From: Inia geoffrensis
Taxonomy: Eukaryota; Chordata; Mammalia; Artiodactyla; Iniidae
NCBI GenBank assembly: GCA_036417435.1
Contig: CM070915.1
Location: 78,307,799-78,371,798, forward strand
DNA length: 64,000 nucleotides
Reading direction: 5' to 3'
Position numbers and translations under genes: made by a program. Positions within the stretch are counted from its first letter, which is position 1. Each line of letters begins with the position of its first letter. The notes beneath the pieces were generated by a model. The model saw only the letters and a program-made list of their open reading frames with translations. It had not been told where the DNA came from and did not search any database. Positions 55,468 to 64,000 of this stretch are shown one piece after another.

Positions 55468-57036
55468 ATCTCATCTGGAACTATACATTATCATTTTATC
55501 AGAGGCTCAGTCGCACATTTGTTAACGCAAGAAACAACAAAAAAGGCAATCTAGGTTATAGGTTGTTACAAATATCTCCTGGCTTCCGCCAGACTCTGGA
55601 GGGGATGTGTTAATGTCTTCTTTCCTGCAGCGATTTACAGGTGGGCGGGGTCCGGATGTTCTCTGTGAGCTGAACAAAGGTATTCTAGTTTAACATTCAG
55701 GCATGGGGGCAGGGTTCCCTGAGATGGGCGACTGTGTATACTTGAAGCTATAGGCAACATCCCATTAGTGATGAATTTGGAGCAAAAGCAATAGAATACA
55801 AAGGTTAAAGTAAAAGGAGATTTGTTCTTCCCTATTAGAAAATGTGGTTGTTAGTGGGTCTGCTAGTATGGACTCGGCAGGCAGTGAGAAGCATGGCAGA
55901 GAAAGGATATTGTTTCAGAGAATTCGTGAATCATCAGGAAGAGACTGTTAACAGAGACACGGAAGGCTCTGCTGTGAGGGCCCAGAAGGAGATGAGGAAA
56001 ACATTACTGGAAATTGGAGAAAGGGGCTCCTTGTTACATACTGGCAGTTTCCTGCCTTTCTGTGGAAAGCAGAACTTGTAAGTGATGAACTTGGACGATG
56101 GTAAAGAAAAATTTTCATGACTCATGTGAAAGACAGTAAGGTTGGCTTCATTCAGCGACTACTACGACGGGGTTTGCAGGAAGCAGAGATTCAGCTTAAC
56201 GCCAAATACAAGCACACGTACCCCAAGAAGCAGGTGGCGGTCCGTGGATGGAAAATTACTAAGAGGAGGCACTGTGGGTAGGGGGATTCTGGCTAAACTG
56301 GCCCGACAGGATTTTTGCTGAAGCTAGCAAAGTTTGAGGATGAGGAATTTGATCGGGGTGGGGCTTTTCACTAAACTGAATCAGCAGGATTCTTGCTAAA
56401 ATTGGACAAAGTAAGCCAAGGACGCAGCCCAAGGGCAAGACCTAGTCAAAACCAGAGCTCAGAGGAGAGAGTCTGGTCAAAGGAGAGAGTCCTTGTCACT
56501 ATGTAGCTGAGGAGATTTTCAACAATGTTAAAGTTGATGCCCGGTTTCTTCTTGCAGCTTTTAAGTAAAAAGTGAGAGGAAAGAGATAAACTGAAGGAAG
56601 AACTGTGAAGCAAAAAAGAATCGGGGTTTGATGATTTGGGAAACATTCTACTCAGATTGCAAAAGATGCTAGAAGTTAGAGATTCACTGGCAGGAAAGCA
56701 TTCTCTGAGAGCAAGCCAGGAGTGTGGCTGGACATCTTTTGCTGTCGTGAGAGTATTCAAGCACACAGGGGGATCTTTGAAGAGACCAGGTATTTGACTC
56801 ATGGCCATCCTCAGCCACCTAAGTGTAAACAAGCAATAGATATGGGTAATCCAGGAAAGATGTGTAGAGAAGCCTCTTGTCTCTAATGGAGTGAATCCCT
56901 AAGACTTACACAGGAGACTCACATGGTTCTTGGCAGAAACACTGAACTGAGCTGAAATGGACAGACAGAACAGAATGAAGGAAGGATGCCAAGGGCGTCA
57001 GACTGCCCAAATTCTCCAGGCAGGAAACAGGCTGAT
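55468..57036. other. Non-coding stretch, possibly retroviral-like remnant
   Basis: Contains a loosely repeated phrase, 'ctggctaaactggcccgacaggatttttgctg' (56289-) and 'cactaaactgaatcagcaggattcttgcta' (56371-). The 79- and 128-codon frames show no domain. I cannot assign a family. Confidence 0.35.
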
Positions 57037-57050
57037 AAAACTACTCAATC

Positions 57051-57200
57051 ACGGGCTTCCCTGGTGGCGCAGTGGTTGAGAGTCTGCCTGTCGATGCAGA
57101 GGACACGGGTTCGTGCCCCGGTCTGGGAGGATCCCGCATGCTGTGGAGCGGCTGGGCCCGTGAGCCATGGCCGCTGAGCCTGCGTGTCCGGAGCCTGTGC
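57051..57200 (+). mobile_element. CHR SINE, short form, 3'-truncated and tailless
   Basis: Head gggcttccctggtggcgcag through 'gcctgcgtgtccggagcctgtgc', then stops about 45 bp before the family's normal end with no A tail. A perfect 14 bp TSD, aaaactactcaatc, flanks exactly this truncated unit (57037-57050 and 57201-57214). The truncation therefore occurred at or before insertion. Confidence 0.95.
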
Positions 57201-57377
57201 AAAACTACTCAATCGCAAACCTGCTACCTTTTATGAAAGAAGAAGGATGGCTCTACGTGTGGAGACACGGAACCAGAGGGTGGGACTACAAGCCCAGAGG
57301 ACAGTCAGGAATTCAGAGGGTGAATTTGTGAGCCCAGAGGATTATTCCCAGGTTCTGAAACCTAGTGGTGGCAACCA

Positions 57378-57448
57378 CAAGTTTGTTCTCTATGTCTGAG
57401 TCTGTTTCTGTTTCGTAGGTAAGTTCATTTGTGTCCTATTTTAGATTC
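57378..57448 (-). mobile_element. L1 3' UTR scrap, antisense
   Basis: 'gtttgttctctatgtctgagtctgtttctgtttcgtaggtaagttcatttgtgtcctattttagattc' is the reverse strand of the L1 segment also present in sense at about 44940-45010. Confidence 0.8.
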
Positions 57449-57672
57449 GATTTGAAAATGAGAAAAAGACCTAAAGAAACACTTCACTGAAGAGGATATA
57501 CTGATGGTAAGTAAGCACATAGAAAGATGTTCAGAATCACTACTAGTAGGACAGTTAAAAAAAAAAAAATAATGACAATACTAAAGGCCGGTGAAGATGT
57601 AGAAAATCTAGTTCTCTGATATGTTACCGGTGAGAATGTAAAATGGTACAACCACTCGAAAATAGCCTGGCA

Positions 57673-58030
57673 GGGGCTTTCCTCGTGGTGCAGTGGTCAA
57701 GAATCTGCCTGTCATTTCAGGGGACACGGGTTCGAGCCCTGGTCCGGGAAGATCCCACATGCCGTGGAGCAACTAAGCCCGTGCGCCACAACTACTGAGC
57801 CTGTGCTCTGGAGCCCACGAGCCACAACTACTGAAGCCCGCGTGCCGCAGCTACTGAAGCCTGCGCTCTAGAGCCCGTGCTCTGCAACAAGAGAAGCCAC
57901 TGCAATGCGAAGCCTGCACACCGCAACCAAGAGTAGCCCCTGCTCGCTGCAGTTAGAGAAAGCCCATGCGCAGCAACAAAGACCCAAAGCAGACAAAAAT
58001 AAATAAATAAATAAATTTATAAAAAAGAAA
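57673..58030 (+). mobile_element. CHR SINE, long form, nested in L1
   Basis: Head 'ggctttcctcgtggtgcagtgg', B-box 'gggttcgagccctgg', repeated 'ccacaactactgaagcc' body, 'gcagcaacaaagacccaaagcag' and an (AAAT)n tail. A perfect 15 bp TSD, gaaaatagcctggca, is at 57658-57672 and 58031-58045. Confidence 0.96.
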
Positions 58031-58282
58031 GAAAATAGCCTGGCAAACACTTAAAAAACTAATCATACACTTATCATATGACCCAGAAATTTTACTTCTG
58101 GGTATGTATCCCAAAGAAATGAAAGCTTATGTCTGCAGAAAAATTATGCAGAGCACTTTTATTTGTAATAGCCCCAAACTGGAAATAATCAGTGTGTCCC
58201 TCAATAGATGATGAAAAGTTCAATTAACAGTGGTTACATCTGTACCATGGAATGCTAGTCAGCAATGAAAAGGGACACACTA

Positions 58283-58632
58283 TTTTTTTAAATTTAATTA
58301 ATTTATTTTTGGCTGTGTTGGGTCTTCGTTGCTGCGCGCGGGCTTTCTCTAGTTGCGGTGAGCTGGGGCTACTCTTCGTTATGGTGTGCGGGCTTCTCAC
58401 TGCGGTGGCTTCTCTTGCTGTGGAGTACGGGCCCTAGAGCACACGGGCTCCAGTAGTTGCAGCACCCGAGTTCAATAGTTGTGGCTCACGGGCTCTAGAG
58501 TTCAGGCTCAGTAGTCGTGGTGCACAGGCTTAGTTACTCCACGGCATGTGGAATCTTCCCAAGCCGCGGCTTGAACCTGTGTCCCCTGCATTGGCAGGCG
58601 GATTCTCAACCACTGCACCACCAGGGAAGCCT
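58283..58632 (-). mobile_element. CHR SINE, long form, antisense, nested in the same L1
   Basis: T-rich start, 'ggctgtgttgggtcttcgttgctgc', 'tagttgcagcacc' and 'tagttgtggctcacgggc' units, and 'gattctcaaccactgcaccaccagggaagcc'. An 11 bp TSD, gggacacacta, is at 58272-58282 and 58633-58643. It lies inverted, about 250 bp from the SINE at 57673. Confidence 0.96.
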
Positions 58633-58963
58633 GGGACACACTACTGATACAGGCAACAACTTGGAAGGATATTAAAGATGTTAACCTGATTGAAAAATGC
58701 CAATCTCAAAATGTCATATTATTGTATGATTCCATGTTTATAACTTTCTTTACATGACAAAATTATAGACATGGAAAACAGATTAGTGGTTGTCATGGGG
58801 TAGGAATGGTGGGGAAGGGGTGGATGTGATTATAAAGGGGTAATAGATGGGAGATCTTTGTGATGATAGAATCGTGCTATGTCTTGACTGCAGTAGTGAT
58901 TACAGGGATCTACACGTGTAGTAAGATTACCCAGAGTTCTACATACAGAAATCATGTCAGCAA

Positions 58964-59866
58964 GATGGTGGACTAGGACCTCCCAGCCCTCCTTCCCCCA
59001 GATAAACAATGAACAGCTACCCATGGAAGAAAGAAAGTAGCTCTGGGAAAGTTCCAGAATACAATTAAAATGCTTCAGCGACCCAGTGGAGCATAAAAAC
59101 CAAGGATGGCTGCACAGAAAAGCTTCGGGAGCATTTTACCTTCCTGCAGACTGCACAGCTGAGTGTAGAGAGGGACACCCTCGGCTGCAGCCTCCTTCTG
59201 GGGGGAAAAAGGAGAGCAGGATGGCCTCCACAGTCTGCTGATGCTGATCGAGGGGCTGAAGACCCCACCTTCCCTCTGTGGAGCCACCTCTGCCCCCGCG
59301 GCCCCTGCCCAGCTGGAGGCGCCCCTGAGACCCTCTCACCGCACACCCCTCCATCCGCGGTGCCGTTGTGCTCCCCCAGAGTCCATGCCTCCACGGCACC
59401 CCACATCCCTGGACGTGTCGCGGTGTGACACCGCCCCCCCCCGCCCCAGAGCTGGCACCCTCGCACCACTGCAGGGGAAGGTCTTTCCCACCCAAGCCAG
59501 TCCGTCGAGTCTAGAAGGGGCCACCGTACGCCCACCAAGGCTGCCAGGAACACACACAATCAAAGAAATGTGACACTACCAAAGGAACACTAAATTTCTA
59601 GTAACCAACCCCAAATATGGAGATCTACAAATTGCCCGACAAAGAATTCAAAATAAGTGTTTTAAATAAGTTCAGTGAGAACACTGATAGACAGTGAGAT
59701 CAGGAAGACAATCCATGAACAAAACGAGAAGTTCAACAAAGAGAGAGAAATCATTCAAAAGAACCAAAGGATGGTTCTGGAGCTGAAGAATTCAAGGAAT
59801 GAAATGAAAAATGCAACAGAGAGCTTCAGACTGGACTCAGCAGAAGAGTGCGTACTGCACCAATGT
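58964..59866 (+). mobile_element. L1 5' part: 5' UTR into start of ORF1
   Basis: 'caagatggtggactaggacctcccagccctcc' is the usual start of an old L1. After about 600 bp of GC-rich 5' UTR-like DNA comes 'atatggagatctacaaattgcccgacaaagaattcaaaataag', then 'acaatccatgaacaaaacgagaagttcaacaaagagagagaaatc' and 'gttctggagctgaagaattc'. These are hallmarks of the coiled-coil part of L1 ORF1. A short frame survives (59675-59908), but ORF1 is cut off soon after by a SINE and a 3' UTR. Confidence 0.85.
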
Positions 59867-59880
59867 CAAGCTCTTTGGTT

Positions 59881-60014
59881 TTTTTGCTTTTTTTTTTTTT
59901 TCCTTTAATTTGGCTGTACAGCACGGCTTGCTGTACAGGATCAAACCGGGGATCAAACCCAGGCCTCCACAGTGAAAGCACCTAAACCTAACCACTAGGC
60001 TGCCAGAGAACTCC
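59881..60014 (-). mobile_element. tRNA-derived SINE related to CHR, antisense
   Basis: T-run, 'aatttggctgtacagcacggcttgctgtacaggatcaaaccggggatcaaacccaggcc', and 'cacctaaacctaaccactaggctgccagagaactcc'. The B-box region and head are diverged from the other copies, so this is a different or older subfamily. The TSD caagctctttggtttt / caagctcttggtttt lies on both sides (59867 and 60015). Confidence 0.88.
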
Positions 60015-60029
60015 CAAGCTCTTGGTTTT

Positions 60030-60145
60030 GATATCATATTATAAACACATCAGATATTAAACTGGGTAAAGGTACATGGGAACTCTCTGTACTATCTTTA
60101 TCATTTCCTGTGGATTTATAATTATTTCCAAAAAAAAATGTTAAG
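60030..60145 (+). mobile_element. L1 3' end
   Basis: 'gatatcatattataaacacatcagatattaaactgggtaaaggtacatgggaactctctgtactatc..tgtggatttataattatttcc', then an A-run, fits the terminal 3' UTR of an old L1. It continues directly from the ORF1 fragment once the SINE is removed. Confidence 0.8.
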
Positions 60146-61020
60146 AAAAGGAACAGGTTGAAATGTATTCAAATAACGGAATGATTAAGAATTTAAGATT
60201 ATAGAAATATATTGAAGAAGGAATATTTTTTCTTACTAATAAGGAAAACAAAAGTAGCCTTCAGAAGAAAAATGAAAACAAAAAATTTGTAATCAAGCAA
60301 AATGACAACACGGGATAATTTTGAGAACATGGTAGATTATAACAAAGAAGCGCTAAGTTAAACATTTCTTCTTAAGTGGTCACTAAGTGTTTCTGGGGTG
60401 AGCAGTATTTGCAGAGCACTAGTAATAGCTGGGCTGAGGTAGTGACCTTCTGGCAGCATCACACTACAGCCACCAGACCCCTGGGCAAGCTTCCCAAGAT
60501 CACACTGAGGGGAGGAGAACGATACGAACCAATGTGAAGAAATGAAAACTTGGTAAGAATGGACAAAATGTGCACAACAGCAGAATCCAGTCCAACTGAC
60601 AGGTAGGTAACAATACCATGCAGGTTATAAAGAGGTGACAAATAGCTCCAAGACAGTGACTAGGACTAGAGTCTGATAACCCAGAGGCTGTGTTATGGTT
60701 TTCTATTGAAACATAAAGTTTCTCTCTACAGTCAAAACAAATGGTTCATTTCTTCAATAGAAATGCTAATGACCATGAATGCATATGTATGAATTAGCTT
60801 AGATTTTTTTTTTTTTTTTTCTTTTTCTCCTGACTTCTAGTTACGTTAGGGGCTAGGCAATACATATATATTTATGAAGTGTGCATTTGTTTTATGACTA
60901 TTATTTTTAACTGGTAATGTTCTCAAACTCAAAGGATCTTGAGTCATATTTTGGATTTTTTTCTTGTCTGCTGTTGATTCCCTTACTTGTTTAGTGACAA
61001 ACAAAACTTTAAACCCTATC
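60146..61020. other. AT-rich non-coding stretch
   Basis: No exon or repeat recognised. Confidence 0.5.
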
Positions 61021-61330
61021 TTTTTTTTAATATATATTTTTAATAAATAAATAAATCTATTCATTTTTGGCTGAGTTGGGTCTTCGTTGCTGCGCACCGG
61101 CTTTCTCTAGTTGTGGAGAGCGGGGGCTACTCTTCCTTGCGGTGCGTGGGCTTCTCATTGTGGTGGCTTCTCTTGTTGCGGAGCATGGGCTTCAGGCGCA
61201 CAGGCTTCAGTAGTTGTGGCACACGGGCTTAGTTGCTCCATGGCACGTGGGATCTTCCTGGACCAGGACTCGAACCTGTTTCCCCCGTGTTGGCAGGAGG
61301 GTCCTTAACCACTGCGCCATCAAGGAACCT
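61021..61330 (-). mobile_element. CHR SINE, long form (shortened), antisense
   Basis: T/A-rich start with (AAAT)n, 'ggctgagttgggtcttcgttgctgc', and only one full 'cagtagttgtggcacacgggc' unit before 'gatcttcctggaccaggactcg..ccttaaccactgcgccatcaaggaacc'. The body is about 50 bp shorter than in relatives. No clear TSD. Confidence 0.92.
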
Positions 61331-63655
61331 CAGAGAGTCACTTTGACTAGAACTGTGGTTAAGCACGAGGGGCGTGGCAAAGAGCTCATCCGCCTACTTG
61401 AGAGTACAATTTTCAGCTTCATAACATGACAATAAATAGGCCCCTTGGCTTCTTGCTTGAATAGCTAGCAGTGAGAGTTTTCACATTCATATTCTGCTCT
61501 TTTCTTCTCGGAAAATGGCAAAATTACCCACCCCTGCCCTTGCCAATAGTTTGAGCCGTATGAATAGTCCTGGCCAGCAAGTTAGATCATTTATTTGTTG
61601 GCATGAGACACTTTAAGAGCTCTCTTTTCCCGTTGTAAAGGTTGTGGAAAGCACATGTTAATGTGGTGGGGTCTGGAACCCTGAGCCAACCCATGGGGAC
61701 AGTGGCCTGGATTTCACCTGATAAACTTGTGTCGGGGGAAACCACTGCAACTCTGTGTTGTAACAGAGGCAGAATCTAGCCTGTGCAGACGGTAGTTGAG
61801 AGTTCTGTATCGGGGAGCCATGCAGTGTATCATCCAAACCTGCACACTTGAGAGTGAAAGGGTGCACTGTTAATAATCATGACAGGACAGCAGTCATCAA
61901 CTGGGACTGCCACGAGCAGACCAGAATGGATGGTCACCTTCAGTCTGTGGGCTGAGAATATCTGACCGCCAGACAGCCGTCCAGTAATATTCTCCAGTGG
62001 TATGTTGGAATGCAGTTAAAACCACAGCAGACTGTGCAATTTTAGAGCCTAAGTCAATACAGTCAAATATTTTTTCCTAGTCAAATGAATTTTGAGTGTG
62101 AGTTCGTAACCTATGGAACCAGTGAGAAATTTCCGTTTGAATTATACTTGCAGGTCTCCTATGTCCGTAATGATTAAACCTCCTGGATTCCTGTGTGAGG
62201 TCAAACCATCGAGGAGGCTGTCCTCGCCTGGAGCTATCAGCTCACAGTAGTTACTGCTGAGATGCCCGTTGTCCCACCTGGTGTAAACCCTTTGCTTCTG
62301 GAGGTCCTACTGAGTCCGTTCTACTCTCCGGGCGTGAGAGAATGTAGTGCAACTGGAAACTCCAAGTCTGAAAGTCTGGCCTCTCCAGCTATACTGTGCA
62401 TCCATTTTCTCCGAGGTCTCGCCCCTGGCTTGGTAAACAGGTTTTGGTTTTGTTTTGCTGCTCACTGGACGCAGGGTCATCTGTTTCATTCCCATCTGGG
62501 GAGGGAGGCCTTGGGGCATACTTGTGCTAACAAAGTCAGTTTTCTGTCCTGCCAACTTCACCTGTCCCACAAGGCAAGCAGCCACATGACTTGCCTACCT
62601 GCTCAAGCAGATCAAGGGAAAAGGAACAGATGCAGAATAAAAATATAAACTAGTGTCAGAGATGTATTTCATATTTCAGCCTTTTAATTAGAAATTGAAG
62701 GAAGCTAAGGAGACAGAAAGCCCTCTCCCTGTAACATTCAGTGGCGGCTTACCACTGAGGCCAAAGTCCTCTGTGATTAGAACATCGTTAGTTAATTCCT
62801 TTGTAAGAATTCTACATTTTTTAGAGAGTTGTCTAAGTAAAAATACTCCTGGAGGGAAACCGAGCTGATTTTGTATATGACGCATCTTGGCGTGAATCCC
62901 TTATCATAAGTTCTTTCCAACATGGTGCTACTCCTGGGTCCAACAGGACACGTTGTAGAGAGGCAGAGGGAATGTTGGTGGGGAAGGTGGGGATGAGACC
63001 ACAGAGGGGTCAGGCAGCGTGGCGGCACCAGGCAGAGGAGGAGAGCTGATGTGCTGCTCATGTTAAGTGCTGGTTTATAGCTGGTCCTGGCCGGGGAGCT
63101 GCGTGATCCAAGCACCTCTGCTCTTGGACTGCCTCTGTCACTTAACCATGACCTTCAAATTGGGCTACATTGAACACTCTTCCAGAGTGTTTGGGGTGGA
63201 CCAGACTCTGTAAATATCTCCTTGAAAAAGCATAGACTTTAAGTCACATTCTGATTTATACCACATTTTTGCCAAAAGGAAGGGTGTTGGTGATTATTTA
63301 GGCCAAGGCTTTGTTTTAGGATTTTTCATTTAAATTCTCTGTTCTGCCCTAATAATGAATTTGTTGACACAACCCCTATTTTTAGTATTATTTTTAGCAA
63401 ACTATTCCATTTAATGGGATTTTTTAAAAAAAACACTCTATTTGAAGGCCAGTTGGTTCTGGTCAATTCCTCCTAATTACTGTGTTCAAGATTATCAACC
63501 CATTTAGAGCAGGAAGAATCTATAAATACTAGGTATCATTTCAGTGCCTGGACTCATTACTATGGTTCAGTTATCTGATCAAGAAAGACAGGCTTATTGA
63601 CCAAGGAATTTATCATCTTCATCTCAGAATTCAGATGCCATAGCTTAAGCACGTG
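61331..63655. other. Long non-coding stretch
   Basis: No repeat family or exon recognised over 2.3 kb. The 128-codon plus-strand frame at 62262-62648 has no known domain, no signal peptide and an opposing 92-codon frame. I treat it as chance. Confidence 0.5.
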
Positions 63656-63656
63656 C

Positions 63657-63659
63657 CAC

Positions 63660-63694
<35 letters not shown>

Positions 63695-63706
63695 CACACA
63701 CACACG
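63657..63706. repeat. (CA)n microsatellite
   Basis: About 25 CA units with a single aa interruption near 63679. A good candidate for length polymorphism. Confidence 0.97.
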
Positions 63707-64000
63707 CTTCATTTACACCATGACTCACTGAGGCAAACTCTCAGATAGATGATAGCAGACTCTTACGGCAATTGTTGCGTACAGTATAGTTTTTAGCTCT
63801 GAGATAAGGCACTGGAGTCAACGGCACATAAATAAGACAAATGTGGCTCCTCATTGCTTCATGAATCTAGATCGCAAGCCCAGTTGCAGTTTACCTGCCA
63901 GACGTAGTCCCGTTATCCCCTTGTACCCTATGTTCTCGATAAATGAGATTAATCTCTGCTCTTTGAAAGCACACCATGAACGACCTATTTCACTGTTACT

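Larger units (their letters stand above)
57455..58950 (+). mobile_element. Old L1 ORF2 3' part and 3' UTR, split by two SINEs
   Basis: Three L1 segments, 57455-57672, 58046-58282 and 58644-58950, read in order: 'cacttcactgaagaggatatactgatgg..aagcacatagaaagatgttcag'; 'catatgacccagaaattttacttctgggtatgtatcccaaagaaatgaaa..acttttatttgtaatagccccaaactggaaataa..atggaatgctagtcagcaatgaaaa'; 'gggacacactactgatacaggcaacaac..atagacatggaaaacagattagtggttgtcatggggtagg'. Decayed and not coding. Confidence 0.92.

Noticed and set aside
55842..56832. 79- and 128-codon frames as remnants of a retroviral gene
   Set aside because: No gag, protease, polymerase or envelope motif could be recognised, and the proposed retroviral context rests only on the neighbouring LTR-like ends.
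62262..62648. 128-codon plus-strand frame in the quiet right end
   Set aside because: There is no domain or codon signature, and an opposing frame covers the same bases.

Overview
This is a 64 kb stretch of mammalian nuclear DNA with no protein-coding gene that I can support. The organism is almost certainly a cetacean, most likely a toothed whale. The window carries about 28 copies of CHR-type tRNA-derived SINEs. These occur as a short (~190 bp) and a long (~330 bp) form, with the heading 'cttccctggtgg..cagtggtt', an internal pol III B-box 'gggttcg', and tails joined to A-rich or (AAAT)n sequence. Many copies keep clear target-site duplications (TSDs). Older mammalian layers lie underneath: MIR, L2, MER5-like, MaLR (MLT1/MST-type) LTRs, several other LTR-like blocks, and L1 pieces of different ages.

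Layout. 1-7 kb: mostly unique sequence with a MIR carrying a 90 bp tandem duplication, a short CHR SINE, a MaLR fragment, an L1 ORF2 scrap, an internally deleted SINE, an antisense MLT1 LTR, and a compact CpG-rich patch near 6.8 kb. 7-19 kb: a SINE whose tail has grown into ~200 bp of (GAAA)n, a GC-rich stretch (7.5-9.7 kb), several SINEs, and a pair of opposed CTCF-like motifs at 13.6-13.7 kb. 19-35 kb: two same-strand short SINEs, a possible LTR at 21.2-21.8 kb, a GC/CpG-rich block at 22.7-23.5 kb, an antisense L1 3' region, MIRs, more SINEs and a 4-copy 19 bp minisatellite. 35-46 kb: a solitary LTR, a broken MaLR LTR, antisense L1, an MLT1 split by a SINE, ~455 bp of alternating CA/TG-type sequence, and a sense L1 3' region ending beside a perfect 18 bp inverted repeat. 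46-64 kb: an L2 3' end, a dense SINE cluster, LTR-like ends in opposite orientation around 54-55 kb, an old L1 split by two SINEs, an L1 5' part joined to an L1 3' end, and a quiet last 2.7 kb.

The open frames in the window are explained by SINE heads, low-complexity tracts or chance frames in GC- or T-rich DNA. I see no operon, CRISPR, phage or toxin system and no novel multi-gene system. What is worth a second look is mostly local: unusual retroposon insertions, two fold-back or tandem structures, CTCF-like motifs, two CpG-rich patches that could be orphan promoters, and the large Z-DNA-prone repeat. All repeat family names come from recognising consensus features by eye and were not checked by a search.
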